A stretch of 64,000 nucleotides of DNA from Bryobacter sp. (GCA_022843605.1 JALHNI010000021.1:1-64000), one strand, 5' to 3'. Shown: positions 9,244-17,966, numbered from the stretch's first letter. A program made the numbers and translations. Notes: generated by a model not told the origin, from the sequence alone.

Positions 9244-9414
9244 ATGCTGATCGGCTATCTGATGGCCGGCTGGAGACTGTTGTACGAGTTGCGGCTGGGC
9301 CATAAATTTGGCGTCGAAGACGGAATTTGGTCGCACTGGCAGGCATGGGCGGCCATCGCGTTGGTGAGCCACGCGCTGTGGTCGCGGTCGGCAAAGCACG
9401 CCGGGGAGGTTTAG
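9244..9414 (+). CDS. Small membrane protein of unknown function
   Basis: 56 residues from the ATG at 9244. The segment has a hydrophobic stretch LIGYLMAGWRLLYEL, a loop with KFGVEDGIWSHW, and a second hydrophobic stretch WAAIALVSHALW, which suggests two membrane helices. A longer frame from 9130 adds a low-complexity basic N-terminus that looks unreal. The stop overlaps the stop of the convergent alpha-toroid gene by 4 bases. No family is recognised and no clear ribosome binding site is seen. Confidence 0.4.
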   Translation: MLIGYLMAGWRLLYELRLGHKFGVEDGIWSHWQAWAAIALVSHALWSRSAKHAGEV

Positions 9415-10253
9415 CGGCGACCCAGCAGAGCGATCGCAGCCCAGGCGGAAGTCGAGATGTGCTGGGCGTAGCTTTGCCCACCGGAAGGGCGGGTGGTCTC
9501 CGGCCAGCCGCCATCGGCGAGCTGGGTCCGAAGCAGGTAGGCTCGGCCTCGATCCGCGGCAGGACCTTGGAGCGCAAGCACCGCCATTGCGGTGTCGAAG
9601 ACCTCGGAAGGCGACTGCGGATAGGCTCCCCAGCCTCCATCGGCGTTCTGGCCCTTCTCCAGGCGAGCCGTGAAGCCTTCACGCCCGGCGAGAATGGCGA
9701 CCGCCACCTCCAACTGCGACTTCGGCGCGAAGTTGGCGAGCCAGCGGCGCGCCCGGGCGGCAGCGGCCGCCTCGCCGCCCCGCTCGGCGGCCTGGGCCGC
9801 CAGCAGCGTTAGCAAAGGCGTGCCCCAGGTAACGGGTGAACCGATTTGCAGTTCGCCGCTTTCCGAGCGCCAGGCACCGTCGGCATCCTGATCGGCAGCC
9901 AACGACGTGGTAGCCCCACGGAGCGCAGCCTGCGGCAGTAGACCGGCGCCCACAGCTTCACTCAACGCGACAGTGAACTGAGCGCGGGCGAGCTTGCGGT
10001 CACTGCTGGCGGGATGGCCACGATTCAACTGCCAACGGTCGGGCGCGCCGAGAAACGCCAAGGTTTCCCGTAGGGCGGCCGTTCTTCCGGCGCGAATCAG
10101 GGCCCGAGCGGCATCGCCGTTGTTGTGGCAGGAAAAGCATTGGTTTTGACGAGACCAGAGGGGCACCTCACGCTCGAGATAGACCACGGCTTTCGGGGGA
10201 GGCGCGGTTTGCGCCAGAAATCCGAAGGAGAGACACAGGCTGGAAACGAGCAC
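9411..10253 (-). CDS. Exported alpha-toroid (prenyltransferase/squalene oxidase-repeat) protein with CxxCH
   Basis: 280 residues with a signal peptide (LVSSLCLSFGFLAQ). Near residue 40 is CFSCH, a c-type haem-binding motif. The rest is built of alpha-helical repeats with QW-like ends: DADGAWRSE, NADGGWGAYP and LADGGWPETTR, each preceded by AMAVLAL-type helices, as in squalene-hopene cyclases and prenyltransferases. It lacks the cyclase DxDD motif and is far shorter than a cyclase, so a catalytic terpene role is unlikely. It is exported, so a periplasmic scaffold or haem-linked role is possible. Confidence 0.65.
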   Translation of the reverse strand: MLVSSLCLSFGFLAQTAPPPKAVVYLEREVPLWSRQNQCFSCHNNGDAARALIRAGRTAALRETLAFLGAPDRWQLNRGHPASSDRKLARAQFTVALSEAVGAGLLPQAALRGATTSLAADQDADGAWRSESGELQIGSPVTWGTPLLTLLAAQAAERGGEAAAAARARRWLANFAPKSQLEVAVAILAGREGFTARLEKGQNADGGWGAYPQSPSEVFDTAMAVLALQGPAADRGRAYLLRTQLADGGWPETTRPSGGQSYAQHISTSAWAAIALLGRR

Positions 10254-10323
10254 CGCAACCCGATCCTAGCAGTCCATTGCCACTTACCGCCCGAGCGCGA
10301 TAACAGTCCAGTTACTATAGGCT

Positions 10324-10833
10324 GTGACTTTGCGCGACGCCCTGCGGCGAATCGGAGATCATCCGGTACAACTTTTCGTGCGCCAATGGAACTGGAAAGC
10401 GGCGGCCCTCAGCGCGATCCTCCGGGCCATGGTGTTCTATTTCACGAATCGTTCGGCGGGCGCCCGCGCCGCATGGACGGCGGTAGGTGTCGAGTTCGCC
10501 TACCGCATCGCCACCAGCGGCTTCTTCGGTTCCCTCATCCAACTGCTCAGCCGGGTAGAGCCACGGTGGGTGTCGATGACCGCTGTCCTGCTGGTCCTGC
10601 CGGCCCTAAGCCAGGGACTCGACGCGCTCGTGCACTGGTGGCAAGGAACACCCCGGCTAAGCGTGAGCCTACTCTTCGCGACCCTGATTACCGTGTGGGC
10701 CTCGCTCTTCAATTGGTATGCGATGCGCAAAGGCACATTCGTCGTGGGCGTCGGGCAGAAGGGCTTTGGCGACGACATGCGCAGCCTGCCCCGGCTACTC
10801 TGGCAGTTTACGTTCGGTTGGATGAAGCGTTAG
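10324..10833 (+). CDS. Membrane protein of unknown function
   Basis: 169 residues from a GTG at 10324. Hydrophobic segments around residues 28-40, 62-78, 83-97 and 112-130 suggest about four membrane helices with short loops. The C-terminus is amphipathic and ends in a basic LWQFTFGWMKR. No motif identifies the family. It is divergent from the alpha-toroid gene (70-base gap) and convergent with the TIG-like lipoprotein gene, overlapping it by 4 bases. Confidence 0.6.
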   Translation: MTLRDALRRIGDHPVQLFVRQWNWKAAALSAILRAMVFYFTNRSAGARAAWTAVGVEFAYRIATSGFFGSLIQLLSRVEPRWVSMTAVLLVLPALSQGLDALVHWWQGTPRLSVSLLFATLITVWASLFNWYAMRKGTFVVGVGQKGFGDDMRSLPRLLWQFTFGWMKR

Positions 10834-11495
10834 TTCACCGGAAAGTCGACGGCGGCGGAGACCTTCCCGTCCGGATTCTTCACCGTCACCTTCACCACGC
10901 CTTTAGTGGCGAAAAACTTCGCGGGGAAATTACAGCCGAGCTTGTCGATATCGCCAAAGTTGGTCTCCTGCGGCTCCCCGTTCAGCAGGACTTTGGCGGT
11001 GGGCAGGAAATTGGCGCCGGTCAGCCCCATGGCACTGCTGCCGTTCCCTTGCACGTTGAAAGCCTTGCCGGCCGTGGTGGAATCAGGAAAGAGTTGAGTG
11101 ATAGACGGCGCGGGGCCGGTGGTGGGAAGCACCACGAACGGCAGTGTATTGGAAGTTCGTCCGTCGGGCAGATCGACTGATACCGCAAAGGTGCCTTCCT
11201 TGGCATAGAAGCGTGGGGGCACAAGCGCCGCCAGGCTCTTGCCATCCGCGCCGACGCTCGTTTCGAGGGGCTCACCGTTGATCTTGATTCGGCTCCCCGG
11301 ACCGAGATTGCTCCCGACAATGCTCATGGCCGACTGCTGGTTTGGCTGAACGTTGAAGCCGGTTCCAGCCATCGCCTTATCCGGCAACAGCTGGTCAATC
11401 CGAATGGGTGCGACTTTCTGCTCCGTGCGCTCTTCTTTGCTGACGCACGCGGTCAACAGGGCAAACGCCATCAGGACAAGGGTACGAAGTTTCAT
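10830..11495 (-). CDS. Two-repeat IPT/TIG-like lipoprotein
   Basis: 221 residues with a lipoprotein signal (LVLMAFALLTAC, lipobox LTAC). The mature protein consists of two copies of an Ig-like unit, each opening with a motif of the form I-x-Q-L-x-P-D-x-x-x-AG-x-x-FNVQ, then SAM-x-x-x-G-x-N, K-x-x-x-NGEP and a closing V-x-x-PDG-x-x-S. This is the TIG fold seen in many proteins of this group. It likely sits on the periplasmic face of a membrane and may bind protein or carbohydrate. It directly follows the large membrane protein gene (11502) with a 6-base gap. Confidence 0.75.
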   Translation of the reverse strand: MKLRTLVLMAFALLTACVSKEERTEQKVAPIRIDQLLPDKAMAGTGFNVQPNQQSAMSIVGSNLGPGSRIKINGEPLETSVGADGKSLAALVPPRFYAKEGTFAVSVDLPDGRTSNTLPFVVLPTTGPAPSITQLFPDSTTAGKAFNVQGNGSSAMGLTGANFLPTAKVLLNGEPQETNFGDIDKLGCNFPAKFFATKGVVKVTVKNPDGKVSAAVDFPVN

Positions 11496-11501
11496 CAGCC
11501 C

Positions 11502-13463
11502 CTAGTCTAACTTGAATACGCGATAGCGGCCGTCGCGAATGATGAGTTCGGCATCGCCCGCGGGCCCCTCGTCCTGCACGAACGACGTCTGCAAAAAGTC
11601 GTTGTCATAGATGGTGCCGCCTTGCTTGGAGCGGGAGCGGTCGACGACGATGTACTTGAATCCGGCGCCGCGCAGACGATCGAGCATCTGCTGTGTCGTG
11701 GCGGCGCCCCGGCCAAGCCAGCCGAAGCTATATAGGCCGAACCAATCGCCGTAGCTCACCGAGCGGACATGGAAACGCGCATCTTCGCAGAACCACAAAT
11801 AGACGCGCTCGCGAGGATGGGCGACGCGGTTGAGTTCGCGGACGGCGCGGTAAAAAGGCAGCGCCGTGGCTTGCACCACTTCGCGCTGTTGATCGGTGAC
11901 CGGCGGAAGCGTCCCGTGCAGCAGCACCCGGCTGGGAGTTGCCACCGCAAGCATCGCCACCAAAGCCAGCGGCAGGATCGCCCACCAGCGCAAGCGCCGG
12001 CAGCGCAAGGCCGTCAGTGCTGAAAGCCACAGCAGCGCCATCACCGGCAGGACGCTCGCCAAATAGCGCATCACCTGTCCGGTAAGGAACCAGAAGCTGA
12101 AGTAGGCGAGCAGTCCGCCCACCAGGAAGACGACGGCGGGCGAGACGCGCGCCCGTTGCCGTAGAACGGCCGCCATTCCCACCAGAATCAGCAGGAAAAG
12201 CGGCACCCCAAAGATATAGGGGTCGGCAAAAATGTAAGAAGATTCGGTGACCATGCGCCAGGGTAAGGCCGCCAGCGCGAAGAAATCGTGCCCGAAGCCG
12301 TAGTTGCGGCTGACGGCGAAGAGCGCCTTCGATTCCGGGCTGCCGGAGAAGAAGGGATAGGCGGGGCTACCAGTGAAATACAACGAACGCAGCCACCACC
12401 CGAGACCAGGCAGCACGATCCCCACACCGAGGGCGCCCAAGGCTTCCAGCAGCGCGCGCCCTCGCCCCGCTTGCCCAAACAGTTGCCCAAACCAGGCCAC
12501 TGCCAGCCAAGCGATGACAAATCCCGCCACAGTGACCATGCCTTGCAACTTGCTGGCGGCGGCAAAGCCCAGCATCAGACCGCCCAGCGCGCACCAGACC
12601 CAATGCGGCTGGCGAAGCGCACGCAGCAGCAGCACCAGGCCCAGCGTCAGGTACGTGGCCAGGCCGAGGTCCGCCATTTCCATCTTTGTCGTCCAGCAGA
12701 AAACCGGCGAAGCGAGGACGAAGACAACGGCCGCCGGCGCGAGGCGCGAGGCCCCCAGCAGCCGCGCCCCGCCAGCCAGCGTGCTGAACAGAATGGCCAA
12801 AAACTCCCAGTTCACCAGCTTCAGATTGGTCTCTTCCCCGGTGAACAGCCATTGGCGCAGGTACACCAATACCGTTTGCTGGGGCTGCGCGTTGAAACGA
12901 ATGCCCGGATGATAGGTGAGTTGGTGATGCTCGGCATACCAGCGGGCGGAGGCCATGTGGTAGAGCATGGAGTCGCCTTCGAGCACGGGCATCAGCAGGT
13001 CGAGCTGTTGCAGCACCACCAGCGGCAGAAACAGCGCCAGCAGCAGGAGCGTGACAACACGCGGCCGCATCCCACGAAAAGACTGAAGGGCCCAGGCGAC
13101 GCCCCCCTCCTGCCGGCGCAACAGCACGATGCCCGTCAGTGCGCTGACGATCACCAGAATGGTGACGGCGTTGGGCGTCAGCAGACGGACCGTCGCCAGC
13201 AGAAACATCAGCAGTCCGCCCAGCGCATTCCCCAAAGCGAGGCACAGCGCCAGGCGCAACGGACGGGGCATGGTCAGCGGGTAGCGGCGGGTGACGGCAA
13301 AGAGTAGCCCGGCACCGAGCAGATAGTCGGATACAAAGACCAAGAAACTGATCAGAAAGGACTGCGTGGCCCAGCGCATCAACAGGAGCGGGTCAAATTC
13401 GGTCTGCGCGAGTTGGGGAATGGTGTGCTGCCACCAGAGCGGCAGTTCATAGGCGAAGCGCAT
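11502..13463 (-). CDS. Polytopic membrane protein, GT-C/PMT-like glycosyltransferase
   Basis: 653 residues with about a dozen predicted membrane segments. A large extracytoplasmic loop follows the first helices (LDLLMPVLEGDSMLYHMASAR), placing an acidic residue in the usual position for GT-C enzymes that use lipid-linked sugars. The C-terminal ~130 residues form a soluble domain (VYLWFCEDARFHVRSV, FKYIVVDRSRSKQGG). The gene is the third of a reverse-strand set after a methyltransferase and a GT2 enzyme; its ATG overlaps the GT2 stop (TGATG). This suggests transfer of a sugar from a polyprenyl carrier to an envelope acceptor. Confidence 0.7.
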   Translation of the reverse strand: MRFAYELPLWWQHTIPQLAQTEFDPLLLMRWATQSFLISFLVFVSDYLLGAGLLFAVTRRYPLTMPRPLRLALCLALGNALGGLLMFLLATVRLLTPNAVTILVIVSALTGIVLLRRQEGGVAWALQSFRGMRPRVVTLLLLALFLPLVVLQQLDLLMPVLEGDSMLYHMASARWYAEHHQLTYHPGIRFNAQPQQTVLVYLRQWLFTGEETNLKLVNWEFLAILFSTLAGGARLLGASRLAPAAVVFVLASPVFCWTTKMEMADLGLATYLTLGLVLLLRALRQPHWVWCALGGLMLGFAAASKLQGMVTVAGFVIAWLAVAWFGQLFGQAGRGRALLEALGALGVGIVLPGLGWWLRSLYFTGSPAYPFFSGSPESKALFAVSRNYGFGHDFFALAALPWRMVTESSYIFADPYIFGVPLFLLILVGMAAVLRQRARVSPAVVFLVGGLLAYFSFWFLTGQVMRYLASVLPVMALLWLSALTALRCRRLRWWAILPLALVAMLAVATPSRVLLHGTLPPVTDQQREVVQATALPFYRAVRELNRVAHPRERVYLWFCEDARFHVRSVSYGDWFGLYSFGWLGRGAATTQQMLDRLRGAGFKYIVVDRSRSKQGGTIYDNDFLQTSFVQDEGPAGDAELIIRDGRYRVFKLD

Positions 13464-14218
13464 CAGCGGTTGGCGCCCGCCCCTTGGCCGCGCGCCGAAA
13501 GTGCCAACGGTTCCGCCTCACCCGACATCTCCAGGGGGCCAAAGCGGTAACGGACCAGGGTCCAAATGGCGTGGAAGCCGTCCTGCCACCGGATCTTCTT
13601 GCCTTCCAGAATGCCGCGGGGATTGTAGCTGATCGGCACTTCGTGGATGCGGTGGCCGGCCCGCCGCATTTTGGCGGTCACTTCGGGGCAGAACTCAAAG
13701 CGCATGGATCGCAAGCGGACGGCCCGGATGGCGGACGTCCGGAACGCTTTGTAGGCCGTCGCTTCGTCGGTCAGGTTGGCGCCATACAGTACGTTGGCTG
13801 TGAAGGTCAGCAAACGGTTGGCGATCCAGTTAGCGAGCTTCATGCCCTCAAACGAGCCCAGGAAGCGGGAACCATACACCACGGAGGCCTCCCCGGCGAC
13901 GATCGGCGTGAGCACCTTCACGTAGTCGCGCGGATCGTACTCCAGATCACCGTCCTGCACCAGAATGATGTCCCCGGTGGCCTTGGCAATGCCGATGCGG
14001 GTAGCTGCGCCTTTCCCGAAATTCACCATCGAGTGATGGACCAGCACCAGGTCCCGGTAATCGGAAAGGATCTGCGACGTGCCGTCCGTCGAACCGTCGT
14101 CAACGACGATAATCTCTTTCTCACAACCCGGCGGCAGCGGAGCGGCCATCACCCGCGCCAGCACCTCCGGCAGAATATTCACTTCGTTGTAGACGGGGAT
14201 GATGATGGAGACGCGCAT
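13463..14218 (-). CDS. Family 2 glycosyltransferase (dolichyl-phosphate sugar synthase-like)
   Basis: 251 residues. The N-terminus shows [18 protein letters not shown], then [17 protein letters not shown], and [15 protein letters not shown], the GT2 nucleotide-sugar and metal-binding motifs (DDGS, DGD as DxD-type). A VYGSRFLG and KAFR segment follows, typical of DPM1-like enzymes making polyprenyl-phosphate sugars. No membrane segments are seen, so it is probably a soluble or membrane-associated cytoplasmic enzyme. It lies 3 bases after the methyltransferase gene and overlaps the GT-C-like gene, whose substrate it may make. Confidence 0.9.
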   Translation of the reverse strand: MRVSIIIPVYNEVNILPEVLARVMAAPLPPGCEKEIIVVDDGSTDGTSQILSDYRDLVLVHHSMVNFGKGAATRIGIAKATGDIILVQDGDLEYDPRDYVKVLTPIVAGEASVVYGSRFLGSFEGMKLANWIANRLLTFTANVLYGANLTDEATAYKAFRTSAIRAVRLRSMRFEFCPEVTAKMRRAGHRIHEVPISYNPRGILEGKKIRWQDGFHAIWTLVRYRFGPLEMSGEAEPLALSARGQGAGANR

Positions 14219-14221
14219 CGG

Positions 14222-14947
14222 CTAGGGTTTCTCCAGCACCGCGAACAGCGACTGTCCGAAGGGCGGACGGATCCAGCCCTCCACCCGAGCCATCACCGGC
14301 ACCACGTAGTTGTCGAAAGTGGCGATCTGGGCTTCGCTCTGTTCCTGACGCTGCATCTTCGAGTTGAGCCACCAACCGAAAAAGCCGACAGTATTCATGT
14401 AGTGCAGCAGGCGCGGACGCAATCCGGCGCGCGCAGCGGTCTCAATCAAACCGGCCCGGGTATAGCGGCGATAGTGGCCCAGGTGATGGTCGATCGGCCC
14501 GTAAAGCGCCATGAACGCGGGAATCATCAGCACGACCCGGCCGCCGGACGGCAGCACCTGCTGCATGCGCTCAAGGACGGTCTGGTCCTGTTCGATATGC
14601 TCCAGCACATTCAGGCACACAATCGAGTCGATGCGTTCCCGCTTCAGGTCCAGGAAGGCAGGGTCAAGGGCGTCCAGCACCTGAGACCGAATGTGGGGGT
14701 GGCCGGCAAAACGGGCTTGGTGGTGGCGGATACAGTTGGGGTCGATGTCCACGCCCACCACGAGCTCACGATCAAGCAGGCGCTCCGTAAAGTTGCCCAG
14801 TCCGCAGCCGACTTCAAGCACCCGCCGGCCGAGTTGCGCCTTCGAAAGATCCGATTGCCAGTCGAAGTAGCGCCGCGCTTTCGTCATGCGCTGCTGGTCG
14901 GCGACGGTGTAGTCAGAGGAGACCGAAATGGGGCCGGGAATCGCCAA
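14222..14947 (-). CDS. Class I SAM-dependent methyltransferase
   Basis: 241 residues. Motif I is clear (RVLEVGCGLGNFTERLL), followed by the acidic VVGVDIDPN, then DSIVCLNVLEHIEQD and SGGRVVLMIPAFMALYG. This is the typical class I fold often found next to glycosyltransferases, where it methylates sugars or lipid-linked intermediates. It heads the reverse-strand glycan operon and is divergent from the large membrane protein at 15027 (79-base gap holding the shared promoter region). Confidence 0.85.
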   Translation of the reverse strand: MAIPGPISVSSDYTVADQQRMTKARRYFDWQSDLSKAQLGRRVLEVGCGLGNFTERLLDRELVVGVDIDPNCIRHHQARFAGHPHIRSQVLDALDPAFLDLKRERIDSIVCLNVLEHIEQDQTVLERMQQVLPSGGRVVLMIPAFMALYGPIDHHLGHYRRYTRAGLIETAARAGLRPRLLHYMNTVGFFGWWLNSKMQRQEQSEAQIATFDNYVVPVMARVEGWIRPPFGQSLFAVLEKP

Positions 14948-15026
14948 TTTTTAGAATTCGCTTACGGGGAAACTTGCTACGATCTTTTATGATACTAGCC
15001 GCCGCCGATAACTTCACCCGTTCTTC

Positions 15027-16907
15027 ATGAGTTCTTCTTCAACGCCCCGTATTTCCTGGGCTCATCCGGCCTTTGCGGTCCTTATTCCCCTCCTGGTTCT
15101 CCTCGCTGGGTACTGGCCAGTCTGGGACGTTTGGTTCCGGGCCGATGACTTCGCCTGGCTCGGGTTGCGGCTGCCGGTAAAGGACCTGTCGACGCTCACC
15201 ACCGCCCTGTTTCAGCCCATGGCGCAGGGTACGGTGCGTTTTCTCAGCGAGCGGGCTTTTTTCCTGACGTTTTCCACCCTCTTCGGCAACGACCCGGCGC
15301 CGATGCGAGCCTTCATCTTCCTGGTGCAAGCGGCCAATATCGGCTTGCTGGTCCGCCTGACCCGGAAACTCACCGGATCGCTGCCGACAGCTGCTTTGGT
15401 TCCCTGCCTATGGCTGCTGAATCCCGGCACCGTGGTCAGCATGACCTGGCTCTCCACCTGGAACCAGTTGCTGGTGGTGTTCTTTCTGCTGGCGGCGCTG
15501 GTCAGCTTCATGGAACGGCGGACCTGGCTCTGCTGGACGAGTTTTCTGCTGGGCTTCGGCGCTCTCGAAGTGAACATTGTCTTCCCTGCCCTCCTTCTGG
15601 CCTACGTCTGGCTCTATGAACGAGACCGCCTGCGTGAAGTGTGGCCGTTCTTCATCCCCTCCCTCATATTCGTCGCGCTGCATCTGTTCGTCATTCCCAA
15701 GAACCGGCAGGATCCGACTTATCAGCTCTTTCTGGATCTTGACCTGCCGCGCCGGCTGAGCCGGTACTGGAAATGGGGACTGGGATTCTGGCGCTACGTC
15801 GACCTGGTGGGCGCGCCGTTGCCCTGGGAACGGATCGGGAGTCCGGCTTTATCCATTCTGGGGCTCGGAACGTTGGCCTGGGCTGGCCGGAACCTCTTTA
15901 AGCGCCTCCCCGGAGGCCGGTTGGCCATTTTCGGCGCCGTCTGGTTCCTGGCGCTGCTACTCCCCGTCCTCCCCCTCCGGAATCATTTTTCGGACTACTA
16001 CCTGGCATCCGCCTCAATCGGCATGGCCATGATTCTGAGCGTAGCCGTGGCGGAGTGCTTCCGCTACCATCGCGCCGCCGGTGTGCTCGCCGCGACGCTG
16101 GTGGGAGTGATGGCGTTCGCCAGTTGGGAGGTCCGCGCCACGACCATCGGCTGGTATCGTTCCCACTCGCAGGCGACCGAACGGCTGGTCCGTGGCGTCG
16201 TGGAGGCACGGCGGCTGCATCCTGACGACGTCATCCTCCTGGACGAGGTGGATAACTCGCTGTTCTGGGACGGGATGATGGACGATCCCTTCCGTCTCTA
16301 CCTGGTTTTTGACGTCTTTCTCACGCCGGGATCGGAAAAGCGCCTCGGACGGTCGATTGCGGGCGACGACTTTGGTCCCTATCTCTTCTCACCGGAGGAT
16401 ACGCGCTATCTACTGGAGCATGAAGCCGTTCAGATCTACCGGACCGGACCCGGGCCACTCAAAAACATTACGAGGTCCTACCACGAGCGCATGGACCCCT
16501 TGCTGCCGAAAGGCCCGCCCCGGTTTATCGACGTTGCCAAGCCGGCCTACCTGGAATTGCTGGGAAATGGCTGGCATTCCGTATCGGACCGGGCCCGTTG
16601 GTGCGAGGGCGTCGCTGACCTCCGTATTGGGGGACCTAAGACTGCGGGACAGTCCCTCTGGCTCAGCGGCTATACCCCGGCAATGGTGCTGGCGGAGGGG
16701 CCGCAAGTGCTCACCGTAACGGCAAATGGGCAAAATCTGCCACCGGTAACCATTTCGCATGCAGATGCACCCTTCTCCGTGGCGATTCCGTTGCCGAATT
16801 CGCTGATTGGGGTTCAAGAGATGAGCCTCCAACTGAAGTTTTCGCGCGTCATCTTTCAACGGGAGCGCGGGCATGCGCTCATTCTGCGCCGGATCGCCGT
16901 CCGGTAA
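15027..16907 (+). CDS. Polytopic membrane protein, possible GT-C glycosyltransferase
   Basis: 626 residues. Roughly the first 380 are hydrophobic with about ten membrane segments; an early extracytoplasmic loop has VWDVWFRADDFAWLGL, with paired Asp residues as in GT-C enzymes of the PMT type. The last ~230 residues are soluble and beta-rich (HPDDVILLDEVDNSLFWD, then a lectin-like end with VLTVTANGQNLPPVT). It is divergent from the glycan operon and may work in the same pathway. No sugar or acceptor can be assigned. Confidence 0.6.
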   Translation: MSSSSTPRISWAHPAFAVLIPLLVLLAGYWPVWDVWFRADDFAWLGLRLPVKDLSTLTTALFQPMAQGTVRFLSERAFFLTFSTLFGNDPAPMRAFIFLVQAANIGLLVRLTRKLTGSLPTAALVPCLWLLNPGTVVSMTWLSTWNQLLVVFFLLAALVSFMERRTWLCWTSFLLGFGALEVNIVFPALLLAYVWLYERDRLREVWPFFIPSLIFVALHLFVIPKNRQDPTYQLFLDLDLPRRLSRYWKWGLGFWRYVDLVGAPLPWERIGSPALSILGLGTLAWAGRNLFKRLPGGRLAIFGAVWFLALLLPVLPLRNHFSDYYLASASIGMAMILSVAVAECFRYHRAAGVLAATLVGVMAFASWEVRATTIGWYRSHSQATERLVRGVVEARRLHPDDVILLDEVDNSLFWDGMMDDPFRLYLVFDVFLTPGSEKRLGRSIAGDDFGPYLFSPEDTRYLLEHEAVQIYRTGPGPLKNITRSYHERMDPLLPKGPPRFIDVAKPAYLELLGNGWHSVSDRARWCEGVADLRIGGPKTAGQSLWLSGYTPAMVLAEGPQVLTVTANGQNLPPVTISHADAPFSVAIPLPNSLIGVQEMSLQLKFSRVIFQRERGHALILRRIAVR

Positions 16908-17183
16908 CAAAATGGCCCACTGGTGGTTGTTTTGACCCAGCTGTGGCTGAAAATGGCACACCGGGTGAAAAGAACGAAAGATTTCCCTGCAACGCTGAAA
17001 CTTTTGGTATCATTTGCCGTTCTAATGTTGTCGAAGGCTAATGGAGACGCTAAGGATGCCGATAATCACTGGGTTAGAAGGGTGGGGCGGGAAGAAATTA
17101 GATCCGTCCTCCGAGTCCACGCGTAAGAGTAATTACCAACCCGCAATGTTGGCCATGAAATTGCTTACTCGTTGTGCTACGAT

Positions 17184-17370
17184 ACTTGGTGCCCTGCGAC
17201 CTAGCGGACACTAATCGAAGGTCAGGCGAAGAAAAACTGACCGCCTGGCGAGTTCAGCGGGAATGTTTTGAGCGGTCAACCGGATGTGGTGACCGCAGGT
17301 ATTTGAAATATTGTTGATCGGGATCGGCCGAACGCCCAAAGAGGATTCTCTCTACTGCTGGGGCGTTTTC
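17184..17370 (+). ncRNA. Candidate small RNA or attenuator leader upstream of the DksA-like gene
   Basis: A TGCTACGAT extended -10-like site ends at 17183. Downstream are GGTCAG/CTGACC (17220-17225 with 17237-17242, 11-base loop) and GCGGTCA/TGACCGC (17272-17278 with 17290-17296, 11-base loop). TGACCGC also occurs at 17238-17244, so the GCGGTCA can pair with either copy. The region ends in a terminator-like hairpin. It could be a free RNA of about 185 nt or a leader that switches structure. No known RNA family is recognised. Confidence 0.3.
17331..17370 (+). terminator. Candidate intrinsic terminator before the DksA-like gene
   Basis: AACGCCC (17331-17337) pairs with GGGCGTT (17361-17367), an inner AGAG/CTCT stem lies at 17340-17351, and the outer stem runs into TTTTC. 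It would end a transcript from the upstream region before reaching the gene at 17502. Confidence 0.4.
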
Positions 17371-17394
17371 AGATAAGGCTGCACGCAGAAAACC

Positions 17395-17414
17395 TTAGCC
17401 GAGTCGGCTAAAAT
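17395..17414 (+). promoter_or_regulatory. Candidate promoter/operator of the DksA-like gene
   Basis: TTAGCCG and CGGCTAA form a perfect palindrome (17395-17401 and 17405-17411, 3-base spacer). The right arm overlaps a -10-like TAAAAT (17409-17414), 88 bases before the start codon. No strong -35 is seen, which would fit a promoter that needs an activator or is blocked by a repressor at the palindrome. Confidence 0.35.
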
Positions 17415-17501
17415 GTTTGCAACCTTTCCCCCAATCCCGCGTCTATACCGTGGACGAGAGAAAAAAGAAGAAAAACAAAACAAAGATAGAGGAGTTTTGA
17501 C

Positions 17502-17885
17502 ATGACTAAGAGCGAAATCAACAAGTTCCGGGACATTCTCGAGGCCAAGGCGGCCGAGCTGTCCGAAGTAGTGCGCAACCGTGACGGCATCGTCATCGAA
17601 AAGAGCCCTGATGCTCTTGACGAAGTGCAGCACGCTGCTGAGCGTGAGCTCGCGATCCGGAATCTGGACCGCGAGTCCAAGCTCTTGGCACAGGTCCGTG
17701 GCGCCTTGCGCCGTATTGAGGACGGTGCCTTCGGAGTGTGCTTACACTGCGAAGAGGACATCTCCCCGAAACGGCTGAATGCCGTACCCTGGACGCCCTA
17801 TTGCATCTCCTGCCAGGAGCAGGCGGATCGCAATCAGGAAATGGGTGTTGAGGATCTCGAAGAGATGCTCGTCACCGCAGCCTAA
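17502..17885 (+). CDS. DksA/TraR-family zinc-finger regulator
   Basis: 127 residues preceded by GGAG at a normal distance. The N-terminal ~75 residues form a coiled coil of two long helices (KFRDILEAKAAEL, then RELAIRNLDRESKLLAQV). The C-terminal zinc finger has CLHC and CISC, the four-cysteine C4 type, within the family pattern RIEDGAFGVC and PYCISCQEQ. These proteins enter the RNA polymerase secondary channel and alter promoter response, with ppGpp for DksA. The acidic tip residues in KSPDALDEVQ would be the DksA-type coiled-coil tip. It is followed by a strong terminator. Confidence 0.9.
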   Translation: MTKSEINKFRDILEAKAAELSEVVRNRDGIVIEKSPDALDEVQHAAERELAIRNLDRESKLLAQVRGALRRIEDGAFGVCLHCEEDISPKRLNAVPWTPYCISCQEQADRNQEMGVEDLEEMLVTAA

Positions 17886-17913
17886 GACGGCTCCAGCTAA
17901 CTCTAATCGTGCG

Positions 17914-17946
17914 ACGGCGCCGCGACTCGCGGCGCCGTTTGCGTTT
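17914..17946 (+). terminator. Intrinsic terminator of the DksA-like gene
   Basis: A perfect 12-base inverted repeat (17914-17925 with 17927-17938, GC-rich) is followed by TTGCGTTTT. It starts 28 bases after the stop codon. It also lies 21 bases past the end of the convergent TrmB-like gene and could serve both directions. Confidence 0.75.
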
Positions 17947-17966
17947 TCCGGGGCAGATTCCGTCCC

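Larger units (their letters stand above)
16908..17501. other. 594-base intergenic region with structured RNA signals
   Basis: No convincing gene is seen. The left part (16908-17170) holds only a 67-codon frame at 16923 that lacks a ribosome binding site and family features. The right part holds a run of inverted repeats described separately: hairpins at 17220-17242 and 17272-17296, a terminator-like hairpin at 17331-17367, and a palindrome at 17395-17411 overlapping a -10-like TAAAAT just before the DksA-like gene. Confidence 0.6.

Noticed and set aside
10500-10778. Reverse-strand 92-codon frame inside the membrane protein gene at 10324
   Set aside because: The forward frame has consistent hydrophobic segments; the reverse product has none and no start signal.
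12288-13307. 339-codon forward frame
   Set aside because: Antisense to a membrane protein gene; the very Gln/Arg-rich product is a result of reading Leu/Ala codons backwards.
13484-14992. 502-codon forward frame
   Set aside because: Antisense to the GT2 and methyltransferase genes, which have clear family motifs; the product is His/Gln/Arg-rich and low in hydrophobic core.
16923-17126. 67-codon frame in the region before the DksA-like gene
   Set aside because: No ribosome binding site, signal peptide or family pattern; it is the kind of frame expected by chance.
17352-17761. Reverse-strand frames over the DksA-like gene start
   Set aside because: Antisense to a gene with a clear zinc finger and ribosome binding site.
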